Below, piece after piece: positions 1 to 6,625 of a stretch of 10,505 bases of DNA. The notes beneath the pieces are model-generated. The model had not been told where the DNA came from, did not search any database, and worked only from the letters and a program-made list of their open reading frames with translations. The stretch comes from DATECU01 sp035286745 (GTDB lineage Bacteria; Acidobacteriota; Vicinamibacteria; Fen-336): assembly GCA_035286745.1 (NCBI GenBank), contig DATECU010000217.1, forward strand, positions 1-10,505. The letters are read 5' to 3'. Made by a program: the position numbers and the translations under genes. Each line of letters starts with the position of its first letter. Within the stretch, counting starts at the first letter, position 1.

Positions 1-284
1 AACCAGCCGGCTCAGTGACTCAGCTGCCGCCGCTACCGGTCACTTCCGAAGCGGCTGGGGTGCCGCCGGGTCGGTTCGCCCCGCCCGGACCAGCCTCGTG
101 GCTGCGTCACATCGACCTGAACGCGACGAGGGCTGCTCCCGGCGAGAGCGCTCCGGCGGCGATCAGCCAGTTGCCCCGCACCGAGAGTCCGTTCTTCCCC
201 TTGAGGACGAAGAGCCCGGTGAGGTTCACGAGCGAGGATCAGGAGAGTAGAGAACCCGTCGGAGAACCGCGCCAGGCCCAGCGC
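1..284. other. Left edge, no convincing gene
   Basis: No recognisable gene is visible here. On the minus strand, just past the acyltransferase stop, the stop-free frame first reads ALGLARFSDGFSTLLIL with good codon bias. The bias then moves to another frame, which has a GTG at 229-227 and a TGA at 109-107 and would encode about 40 mostly hydrophobic residues ending in GALSPGAALVAFRSM. Nearly all codons of that 40-residue frame end in G or C, which looks like coding sequence, but there is no ribosome binding site. It may be a frameshifted remnant of a small membrane protein, or chance in GC-rich DNA. No terminator with a T-run was found. Confidence 0.3.
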
Positions 285-1340
285 CTACCGCTGGCCCCTC
301 TCGCGTAGCCTCAGCGCCGCGTAACCGCTCGCCGGCGCCAGCACGGTCAAGGCCAGCCCCCAACCCAGCCCCGCGAATCGGACCGCGATCGCCGTCTCGG
401 CCGCCCAGGCCAGGGGAAAGGCCAGCAGGCCAGCGAGGAGCTTGTAGGTCGCCGGCTCGTCGGGGTTCGTGGACAGACCGTCCGAGATCCAACCGGGGAT
501 CCGGTAGGGGATCCAGTTCAGCGCGCAACCGAGAGCGAAGACGGGCCATGCCAGGATCCTGCCGCCAAGAAGGCGCCGGGCCGGGCGAGTCGTCGCCGGT
601 GGCGCGGGATTCGGCCGCAGCCATTCGACGCCCGGCGTCACCTCCTCGAGGGCTGCGGCGATGCGTTCGGTGAGCGCTCTCACCGCCACCCGCGGGTCAT
701 CCCTGTGAAGGACGCGCTCGGCCGCGGGGTCAATGTCATGCCCCACGCACACCAGCACCCTGGAGCGAAAGCGGTCCTTGGCTTCGTAGTTCAGGCCCAC
801 CGGGACGATCCTCACGCCGGGGCCCGCGTCCAGCACGATGCGGGCGGCGCCGCTTCTGAGCGGCGGGCGCCGCGCCTCGCTGTGGCTCCTCCCCTCCGGG
901 AAGAGGGCGATCTGGCCGCCGGCGGCGAGGAGCTGGCGGCAGTAGGCGAAGGTCTCGAAGTTCCGTGACACCTCCGCGCCCGGATCTTGGCGCCGGTAGA
1001 CGGGCAGCGCGCCGACCAGGGCCAGGAGGGGGCCCATGACGGGGTGAGAGAAGAGCGTGCTCTTGGCCAGCATCCGCGGGCGCGCGCCAGGGAGAGCGAG
1101 AAGCAGGACCGAGTCCACCACCGAGTTGTTGTGGTTGGCCACGAATACCAGGGGAACGCCACTGGGAATGCGCTCGATGCCCGCCACCTGCACCTCACGG
1201 AAGAAGACGTGGAGCGTGAGTCGGGCCAACCGCGCTACCGCTTCATCCAGCACGCGACGGAGCCATCGGGGACGGCTGACGACGACACCCGGAGTCGGGG
1301 CGTCCCTCCTGGCGCGCCTCGGCCTTGAGGGCAGGGTCAT
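285..1340 (-). CDS. PlsC-type 1-acyl-glycerol-phosphate / glycerol-phosphate acyltransferase
   Basis: A 351-residue membrane-associated acyltransferase predicted to move an acyl chain onto a glycerol-phosphate-type acceptor in phospholipid synthesis. All four acyltransferase blocks are visible: NHNNSVVD (69-76, catalytic His70 and Asp76 with HX5D spacing), PVYRRQD (113-119), FPEGRSHSE (147-155) and IVPVGLNY (178-185). The HX5D spacing and the YRR, SH and GAARI wording fit the group related to eukaryotic Gpt2/Sct1-type GPATs more than the short E. coli PlsC. The C-terminal part (about 260-345) has hydrophobic membrane segments and an NWIPYR stretch. The ATG at 1340-1338 overlaps the stop of the upstream barrel gene (ATGA), so translation is probably coupled. 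As I remember them, related proteins often run some tens of residues longer, so the C-terminus may be short. The exact acceptor cannot be told from sequence. Confidence 0.9.
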   Translation of the reverse strand: MTLPSRPRRARRDAPTPGVVVSRPRWLRRVLDEAVARLARLTLHVFFREVQVAGIERIPSGVPLVFVANHNNSVVDSVLLLALPGARPRMLAKSTLFSHPVMGPLLALVGALPVYRRQDPGAEVSRNFETFAYCRQLLAAGGQIALFPEGRSHSEARRPPLRSGAARIVLDAGPGVRIVPVGLNYEAKDRFRSRVLVCVGHDIDPAAERVLHRDDPRVAVRALTERIAAALEEVTPGVEWLRPNPAPPATTRPARRLLGGRILAWPVFALGCALNWIPYRIPGWISDGLSTNPDEPATYKLLAGLLAFPLAWAAETAIAVRFAGLGWGLALTVLAPASGYAALRLRERGQR

Positions 1341-2203
1341 CGGGTCAGTCCGATGGACAGACCCAGGCTGGCGGCGACTTGCCCCTTGCGGAACGGATCG
1401 CTCAGGTAGTACGAAACCTGGCCGGCGATCCGCGGGCTGTGAAGGCCAAAACGCCGCGGGCCAAACTGGCGCACCACGGTCAGCCCGATCCGCTGCGAGC
1501 GGTTGGCGGCGGCGTCAAGGACGTGGGTGAGGGAGTGGTTCACGCCGTAGGCAAGCTCGCCCCCGCGTCCCCAGTCGTGGCGACGAAGGAGGGCGGCCGA
1601 GGTTCGCAGCACTCGCCCCCCGTCGACCGCAAGCAGGGTGTCGCGGGCGGGCTCGTAGTAGAGAGGGCCCTCGGCGCTGGACCACCACCACTCGAGGTCG
1701 GCGCCAGCCGTCATCAAGAGCGGCCCCGCCCTCATGCGCAGCCTGGGCGACAGGTAGAGGCGCGATCCGGTGCCCGACCGGGCGTCGTCCTTCCGGGCAT
1801 CCCGCGCCTCCTCGCCGAACGGGTCAGTATAGCTGTTGAAGCTGGTCAGAGAGCCGAAGTTCCCGAAGTAGGCGGATCCCTCCGCCCCGCCGCGGAGGTC
1901 GAGGATGGAAAGCGGAGCCAGCTCCACCCAGACCCCGAGCCTGGTGTAGGAGGGGGTGAGCGAGTGTGAGGCACCGACCGCGAAGTGGGCGCCGGAAAGC
2001 AACGGGCCCGGCGACGAGTTGAGCCGCCAGGTCCATCGCAGGTCCAGGACGTGCTGCAATCCCGCGGGGTTGGCGGAGAACCCGAGGCTCTCGGTCAGGC
2101 GGCGGGTGGCGCCCGGCGGCGTCGCCCTTTCCTCCGCCGCCAGGCTCACGGCCAGTAGCAGGACGCCTCCCGTGGCGGCCAGTCTGGGGCTTCGAGGCTT
2201 CAT
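1337..2203 (-). CDS. Secreted beta-barrel-like outer-membrane protein, unknown function
   Basis: A 288-residue protein I do not recognise by name. The ATG at 2203 is preferred over an in-frame upstream start at 2299 for two reasons: GGGAGGGGAG lies just before it, and the protein then begins with a clean signal peptide (KPR-SPR, then a hydrophobic core, cleavage near SLAA/EE at about 22). The mature part alternates polar and hydrophobic residues in short strands rich in Gly, Tyr and Trp, for example GAHFAVGASHSLTP, LRMRAGPLLMTAGADLEWWW and GQVSYYLSDPF. It lacks long hydrophobic helices. This pattern fits an outer-membrane beta-barrel. The protein ends in Arg rather than the common terminal Phe. 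Its TGA overlaps the acyltransferase ATG, so the two are probably co-translated, which suggests an envelope-lipid context. The barrel assignment is inference from composition. Confidence 0.75.
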   Translation of the reverse strand: MKPRSPRLAATGGVLLLAVSLAAEERATPPGATRRLTESLGFSANPAGLQHVLDLRWTWRLNSSPGPLLSGAHFAVGASHSLTPSYTRLGVWVELAPLSILDLRGGAEGSAYFGNFGSLTSFNSYTDPFGEEARDARKDDARSGTGSRLYLSPRLRMRAGPLLMTAGADLEWWWSSAEGPLYYEPARDTLLAVDGGRVLRTSAALLRRHDWGRGGELAYGVNHSLTHVLDAAANRSQRIGLTVVRQFGPRRFGLHSPRIAGQVSYYLSDPFRKGQVAASLGLSIGLTR

Positions 2204-2220
2204 GACTCCCCTCCCATCAT
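2193..2220 (-). promoter_or_regulatory. Strong ribosome binding site fixing the barrel-protein start
   Basis: On the minus strand GGGAGGGGAG (2216-2207) precedes the ATG at 2203-2201 by a few bases. This is the best Shine-Dalgarno match in the left half of the window. It places the start at the signal peptide rather than 32 codons upstream. Confidence 0.7.
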
Positions 2221-2266
2221 TGCGTACCGCTCCAGCGTATGCGCCAGGTCGGGGGTCCCAGGCGGG

Positions 2267-2297
2267 GCCTGTGACGGTTTTCGCGTCTGTCACAGGC
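2267..2297. repeat. 9-bp perfect inverted repeat in the gap between glycosyltransferase and barrel genes
   Basis: GCCTGTGAC (2267-2275) and GTCACAGGC (2289-2297) are perfect reverse complements with a 13-base loop. It lies about 70 bases past the glycosyltransferase stop and 64 bases before the barrel ATG, on the strand both genes use. No T-run follows on either side, so it is not a classical terminator. It could be a protein binding site (the arms read TGTGAC/GTCACA) or a leader hairpin. The arm spacing is too wide for a standard CRP/FNR site. Confidence 0.45.
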
Positions 2298-2365
2298 ATT
2301 GACGGTGCGGCGGCGGAAGCTGGGTGCCTCCCTTGGCTCCACCCACAGCCTTGGGGTGGAATCGG

Positions 2366-4507
2366 CTACCTGGACACTTCTCGCACGTGGACCTCGATCT
2401 CCCTCAAGCCGACGCGCTTGTTCGGGAGCGAGGGCAGCTCGAGCTGCACGCATTCGGCCGTCACGTCCGGCAGGAACACGTCGTACCGGCCGGGCTCCTC
2501 CATCCGCAGGTGGGCTTCGAGCGGCGTCAAAGGAACCGTTTCGCCGGTCGAGTAGGCAATGCGCTGAACGTGCCGCTCCGAGCCGGCGCGCACTCGCAGA
2601 ACGAGTTTCCCGAGCGGCATGGGCCTAGGGAGGCAGATCCGCAAGTCGGCGGGCCCCTCACTGGAGGCCAACCGCCAGACGGTGTCCGGGTCGCCGTCAA
2701 ACAGGTACTTCAGGTTCTCCGGCCCGGTTGTCGAAGAGGCCCGCAGAAGCGAGCAGGCAACTGGCGAATAGCGCGGTCGCAGATCGGGGGGCACGCGCCA
2801 CAGGGTTTGGGTCCTGCCGGATCCAGCCGGCGGGGGCGAGAACTCGACCGCGCGCTGCAGGGCGCTCAGCACGGTCGTTGAGTCGACGACACTGGACACG
2901 GCGTAGTCGTAGTGACGAAGCGCGTGGAAGGTCGCGGCATCGAACACCACGAACCGACCCACCGCAAACCTGGCCTCGTCGAGACTGGGCCCCAGACGGC
3001 TGACCGCGATTTGGGATCCCGCCGGCAGATGGCTGTCGACGAAAAACCGCAGCCGCTCCCTTGGGCTTGGCGCGGTCCGACTCACGACATACGACCAGCT
3101 CGCATAACCGGGGCCCGCAAAGGCGATGGCGAGGCTGGCGGCGATGGCGCACCAGCGCAACCGGGTGTTGCCTGGGAAGAGCATCCAGAGCGCGCTCAGT
3201 CCCCGGGCGGCGAACAACCCGAGGACCGGGCCAACCGGAAGCAGGAGCCGGTCGCCCTGCAAGGGAGCGTTCGCCAGGAACCCTAAGTAGGTCGCGAGAA
3301 AGCAGAGAAGGACCCAATCCTGCCTTCTGGGGGCCCGCAAGGCCAGGGTGACGCCTACCAGCGCCGCGCCGAGGCCCAGGTAGCCCAGCATCCGGGCTCC
3401 GACGACCAAGGTGTTAGCGCGAGCCAGGTTTGCCACCGACTGGGCGCCCAGTTCGACTTGCATTCGCTGCTGGGCCAGCCCCCCCACGAAGCCAGGCAGA
3501 TCCAGAAGCGAGTATGGGCTCAAGAGCAGATAGGCGGCGAGTAGTGCCGCACAGGCAACGACCACTCGTGCGGCGCCTCGCTCCCAACCGCGGCGAGGGA
3601 GAACGCACGCGACCAGCAAGGCGGGAATCGCCAAGAACCCTGTGTACTTGACCGCCGTGGCGGCGCCCACGCAGAGGCCCGCCAGGGCGGCGGCGGTGAC
3701 GGTCCCGCGATCGACGAGGCGCGCCATCAAGACGAGGGAAAGCGTCAAGGCCGTCGCCAGCACGACATCGGGCCGAACCAGCTGGCTGTTCTCCACCTCG
3801 GCCAGCGAGAAGCAGACGAAACCGGCGGCCACCACACTCAGGCGACCTGCTCCGTGGGCGCGTGCCAGGGCATACGTGAGGGAGACGTTGGCCATGCTGC
3901 AGCACGCGACGAAGCCACGAGCGGCGCCCAGATAGGCAGTGAACGGGATCGCCTCGAAGGTCGCGCCCGGCCGAACGCTCACCGCCACCACGAAGGCGAC
4001 CACGAACACCGCCGCCAGCAGGTAGATGAAGAGCCCCGGATACAAGTGAAACCTGTGATTCAGATCGCCGCTTCGGATCATGTCCAGCGCCGGAGAGACG
4101 AACAGCAGCTCGTAGCCTTCGGCGCCGTGCTGGAGGTCCCAGGTCAGAGTGCGCAGGCGTGTCCACGTAGTCGCAACACCCAGCAACAGGATGCCGGCGG
4201 CCTCGAGTGACGGCCTACCGAAGGAGCGGATGCGACCAAGCAGACGGAACGCAACGTAGACGGCTGCCAGCAGCGCCACCCTCGCGCCAGGCGCCGCCGA
4301 GATCCCAAACTGCGTCGTCCATGCGGACAGGTCACCCCCGAGAAACGCGTCGGCGACCAAGAGCGCCAGAAGCGCCAAGTGGAGGTGGCGTCGCCAAACC
4401 TCCGGCTGCCGCCACGGTGGGGTCGGAGTTGCTGGCTTGCCGCAATCAGGAGCGGGCGGATCGTTCATGGCTAGAGCGACAAGTGGCGCTGCGAGCCGCC
4501 AACTCAT
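2366..4507 (-). CDS. ArnT/PMT-like (GT39/GT83-type) membrane glycosyltransferase with C-terminal discoidin-like domain
   Basis: A 713-residue multi-pass inner-membrane protein predicted to transfer a sugar from a polyprenyl-phosphate carrier to a lipid, glycan or protein on the outer face of the membrane. Many hydrophobic helices lie between about 42 and 470. Family-type wording includes DLNHRFHLYPGLFIYL (148-163), RPDVVLATALTLSLVL (245-260), GAATAVKYTGFLAIPALL (281-298) and QGDRLLLPVGPVLGLFAARGL (417-437). The usual early acidic loop motif is present only as AEGYE (129-133). Residues about 480-580 form an outer-face soluble region. From about 595 onward a beta-sandwich resembling F5/8-type C (discoidin) domains begins with YLFDGDPDTVWR, suggesting carbohydrate binding. 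The start is uncertain: a TGA sits directly before ATG 4507, neither it nor ATG 4468 (MNDPPAP) has a ribosome binding site, and the 13 codons between have poor codon bias. The true start may therefore be 4468. Confidence 0.85.
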   Translation of the reverse strand: MSWRLAAPLVALAMNDPPAPDCGKPATPTPPWRQPEVWRRHLHLALLALLVADAFLGGDLSAWTTQFGISAAPGARVALLAAVYVAFRLLGRIRSFGRPSLEAAGILLLGVATTWTRLRTLTWDLQHGAEGYELLFVSPALDMIRSGDLNHRFHLYPGLFIYLLAAVFVVAFVVAVSVRPGATFEAIPFTAYLGAARGFVACCSMANVSLTYALARAHGAGRLSVVAAGFVCFSLAEVENSQLVRPDVVLATALTLSLVLMARLVDRGTVTAAALAGLCVGAATAVKYTGFLAIPALLVACVLPRRGWERGAARVVVACAALLAAYLLLSPYSLLDLPGFVGGLAQQRMQVELGAQSVANLARANTLVVGARMLGYLGLGAALVGVTLALRAPRRQDWVLLCFLATYLGFLANAPLQGDRLLLPVGPVLGLFAARGLSALWMLFPGNTRLRWCAIAASLAIAFAGPGYASWSYVVSRTAPSPRERLRFFVDSHLPAGSQIAVSRLGPSLDEARFAVGRFVVFDAATFHALRHYDYAVSSVVDSTTVLSALQRAVEFSPPPAGSGRTQTLWRVPPDLRPRYSPVACSLLRASSTTGPENLKYLFDGDPDTVWRLASSEGPADLRICLPRPMPLGKLVLRVRAGSERHVQRIAYSTGETVPLTPLEAHLRMEEPGRYDVFLPDVTAECVQLELPSLPNKRVGLREIEVHVREVSR

Positions 4508-4640
4508 TCACATAGCGTCCGAGACGATGGCCGCTCATCGCTCACCTGCCTCTCGCTGTCTTGCGGACACTACCGCCCGCCGGCGGCTGCCGTCAAGGCC
4601 CTGCGGCCCGCGTCTGGCGAACCCGAAGGCCGAGGCGAGC

Positions 4641-4655
4641 CGATCCCGGGGATCG
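4641..4655. terminator. Short hairpin directly after the hydrolase stop
   Basis: CGATCCC (4641-4647) and GGGATCG (4649-4655) can pair, giving a six-base-pair stem with a three-base loop. It starts immediately after the hydrolase TGA (4658-4656) on the minus strand. There is no T-run, so termination is only a possibility. Confidence 0.2.
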
Positions 4656-5507
4656 TCAGGGGGTCTTGGTCGCGTCCGGTAGGCGTCCGAGCCAGTCCTC
4701 GACCACGGCCAGGAACCGGTCGGGCTCCTCCGCGAAGGGATAGTGGCCGCTCGCCTCGAAGACGCAAAGCTCCGCCCTGGGCAGCTCGGAGGCGAGGCGC
4801 TCCGCCAGGGCCGGGGGGGCGATCCAGTCGACGGCTCCCGCCAGGACGAGCGCGGGGGCCGTCACACCGCCGAGCCGGCCCGTCGAGCAGAACGCCGGCC
4901 ACAGATGCGCCGTGTGGTTGTAGGCCGCGGCCCGGAAGTGCACCCCTTGCAGGAGGCGACTGGCCAGCGCCGGATCGCGGGCGCGCAGGTACAGGGTCCC
5001 AACGGCGCCGCACAGCTCGCGCAACTCATCGTCGTCGCGCAGCGGGCGCGACAGCAAGACCTCGATCGCGGAGGCTTCCTCCGGAAGCGCACGCGCCCGA
5101 GCCGCCGAGAGCGCCTCCGCCAGGTGCCGGTAGTCGGTGCTGGCGGCGCACAGCACCAGGCCAGCCAGCCGCTGGGGGTGCACGATGGCGTAGAGCTGCG
5201 CGATGGCCGCGCCGAACGAATGACCGAACAACACCAGGCGCTCGATGCCCAGGTGGTCGCGGAGCGCCTCGATGTCGGCGGCGAAGCTCTGGGCGGTGAC
5301 ACCCTCGAAGCTCGGAAGCCGCGGCGAGCGGCCGTTGCCGCGCAGATCGAAGAAGACGAGGCGGCACCGCCTGGCCAGCCCGTCCAGCCAGGGCCGAAAG
5401 TACGTGTGGTCCAGGCCGAGGCCGCCATGCACGAGGACGACGAAGGGGCCTTCCTTGCCCAGAACCTCGCAATGGAGGGACCTGCCGTCGGAGTTCGGAG
5501 TCGCCAA
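4656..5507 (-). CDS. Alpha/beta hydrolase, proline iminopeptidase-like
   Basis: A 283-residue cytoplasmic alpha/beta-hydrolase. The catalytic set is complete: oxyanion-hole HGG (27-29), nucleophile elbow GHSFG with Ser97, Asp227 in GAVDW and His255 in SGHYPF. DLRGNGRS (54-61) is the typical strand-4 loop. The HGGLG wording and the lid region resemble proline iminopeptidases and related small-molecule esterases or lactonases. Substrate cannot be decided. No signal peptide is visible. The annotated start is TTG at 5507-5505; an in-frame TAA lies 11 codons upstream and there is no ATG or GTG between, so a TTG start (with weak AGG six bases upstream) is the best available. The N-terminus NSDGRSLHCEVLGKEGP matches the usual beginning of the fold, so little is missing. 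It stands alone, 157 bases from the next gene upstream. Confidence 0.85.
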   Translation of the reverse strand: MATPNSDGRSLHCEVLGKEGPFVVLVHGGLGLDHTYFRPWLDGLARRCRLVFFDLRGNGRSPRLPSFEGVTAQSFAADIEALRDHLGIERLVLFGHSFGAAIAQLYAIVHPQRLAGLVLCAASTDYRHLAEALSAARARALPEEASAIEVLLSRPLRDDDELRELCGAVGTLYLRARDPALASRLLQGVHFRAAAYNHTAHLWPAFCSTGRLGGVTAPALVLAGAVDWIAPPALAERLASELPRAELCVFEASGHYPFAEEPDRFLAVVEDWLGRLPDATKTP

Positions 5508-5664
5508 GTCGAACCTGAGGGCGCGGTTGACTCGGCGATCTTAGCGCCCTCGACGGGAGCCTCACAAGCGAGACCCGGGCCGAAGGGCCGAAGCCGCGGC
5601 GTGCCCGGCCCGGCTTCACTGGGGGTTGGGGACGCTCACTTCTGCGGATGCGAGCCGCAGCAAG
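5508..5664. other. Gap between hydrolase and PEGA/PDZ gene, with two inverted repeats
   Basis: No gene is seen here. AGGGCGC (5518-5524) pairs with GCGCCCT (5544-5550) and would form a stem just upstream of the hydrolase TTG start. CTTCTGCGG (5639-5647) pairs with CCGCAGcAAG (5655-5664, one bulge) right after the PEGA/PDZ gene stop. I found no convincing sigma-70 promoter for the hydrolase. Confidence 0.4.
5639..5664 (-). terminator. Hairpin right after the PEGA/PDZ/CCCH gene stop
   Basis: On the minus strand a nine-base-pair stem with a single bulge begins directly after the TAG stop, with loop 5648-5654. It is GC-rich and well placed to end the operon transcript. No T-run follows, so it may instead stabilise the 3' end or need Rho. 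Confidence 0.3.
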
Positions 5665-6606
5665 CTACCACTTGATGTGCATCCAGCATTTCATGTTGCC
5701 GGGCGCCTTCTCATTCTGGCAGAACGCCTCCGTGCACTTGTGGGCCAGGCAGTAGTTTCCCCCCACGGCTTCCAGATCCAGGCAAGTGGGCTTGGCGCAC
5801 TTGTGATCGATGCAGTAGCTCGATCCGCCATACATGGGCTTCTTGAGGCACTTGAGGCACAACAAGGCGGGGAACTGAGGCAGGCCTGTGGTCGCCACGG
5901 GATTGGAAGGTGCGAAGGCCCCGGCGGCGACCTGCGACATGTTGCCGGCGTTGTAGGCGGCTTCGCGAACCGTTCCGTCCTTGTTCAGGACCTCGAGGAT
6001 TCCCGCCTGTGGAATCGCCGCTCGATGGATGGTGACCTTGCGGAACTGGTCGTCCTTGTCCAGGATCTCGGCCTCCACCGCGGAGCCCAGCGGCCCCTCG
6101 TCCAACTTCAGCAGGTCCTCGAAGGTCTTGTTCTTGGCCCGCTCTCCGGCGACCGACACCAGGATCGAGCCGGCTCGCAGGTTGGAGCGGTAGGCAGGGC
6201 TGTCCTTCACCACCGAGACGATCTTCCAGCGCCCTTCGCTGTCGGTCACCACGTAGGCGATTCCGGTGTATCCCTTCTCGACCACCGCCGGGCCCGCGGC
6301 CGGAGCTGCCGCGGGGGCCGCCGGACCCTGGATGTTCACCACCTTCTGTTGGTCACCAACGGTGATCACCTGACGCCACTTCCTGGCTCCCGCGCACACC
6401 GCGGTCACCAGGTGCTCCCCCGGCGTCGTCCTGATCTTCTTGGTGCCGCCGGCGGGGATGGTCCCCTGGTCCTCTCCATCCACCGCGATCTGGCACTCTT
6501 CCTCGGCCGCGATCACGACCGGAGTCCCGGTTTCCCTCTGCGGCCCGGCGGCGCCTAGCGGCAACAGGGCCAGCAACGCCGGGAGCAAACGGCTGCTCGC
6601 TTTCAT
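5665..6606 (-). CDS. Secreted PEGA-like / PDZ / triple CCCH-module protein
   Basis: A 313-residue exported protein, second gene of a minus-strand operon. ATG 6606 is chosen over GTG 6615 because GGGGGTGG lies five bases before it. Domains in order: signal peptide (1 to about 20, AA/GPQ); PEGA-like module (30-93) with CQIAVDG, GGTKKI and PGEHLV; Ala/Pro linker (94-108); PDZ-type domain (112-198) with GYTGIAYVV, VVKDSPAYRSNLRAGSILVSVAG and a closing KVTIHRAAI strand; a spacer; then a Cys/His region (250-310). That region carries three modules: C250-C253-C265-H268, C270-C275-C286-H289 and C291-C296-C307-H310, each able to bind one metal, probably zinc, or to form disulfides. No protease motif accompanies the PDZ, so it may be a scaffold or sensor outside the cytoplasm. 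I know no named family with this order. Confidence 0.85.
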   Translation of the reverse strand: MKASSRLLPALLALLPLGAAGPQRETGTPVVIAAEEECQIAVDGEDQGTIPAGGTKKIRTTPGEHLVTAVCAGARKWRQVITVGDQQKVVNIQGPAAPAAAPAAGPAVVEKGYTGIAYVVTDSEGRWKIVSVVKDSPAYRSNLRAGSILVSVAGERAKNKTFEDLLKLDEGPLGSAVEAEILDKDDQFRKVTIHRAAIPQAGILEVLNKDGTVREAAYNAGNMSQVAAGAFAPSNPVATTGLPQFPALLCLKCLKKPMYGGSSYCIDHKCAKPTCLDLEAVGGNYCLAHKCTEAFCQNEKAPGNMKCWMHIKW

Positions 6607-6625
6607 GGCATCCACCCCCGCATCA
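6603..6625 (-). promoter_or_regulatory. Overlapping stop/start relay between the two operon genes
   Basis: The upstream gene ends in TGA (6625-6623), which overlaps an ATG (TGATG). That ATG opens a six-codon frame (MRGWMP) whose TGA (6605-6603) overlaps the ATG of the downstream gene (6606-6604). AGGAG (6630-6626) lies just before. Ribosomes could be handed from one gene to the next through this mini-frame, or could re-start directly at GGGGGTGG. Confidence 0.4.

Noticed and set aside
2271..2294. TGTGAC...GTCACA as a CRP site
   Set aside because: The half-sites are about 15 bases apart instead of six, so it does not fit CRP or FNR.
5626..6558. 310-codon open frame on the plus strand opposite the PEGA/PDZ gene
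   Set aside because: Antisense shadow. The minus strand has the signal peptide, PDZ and Cys/His pattern.
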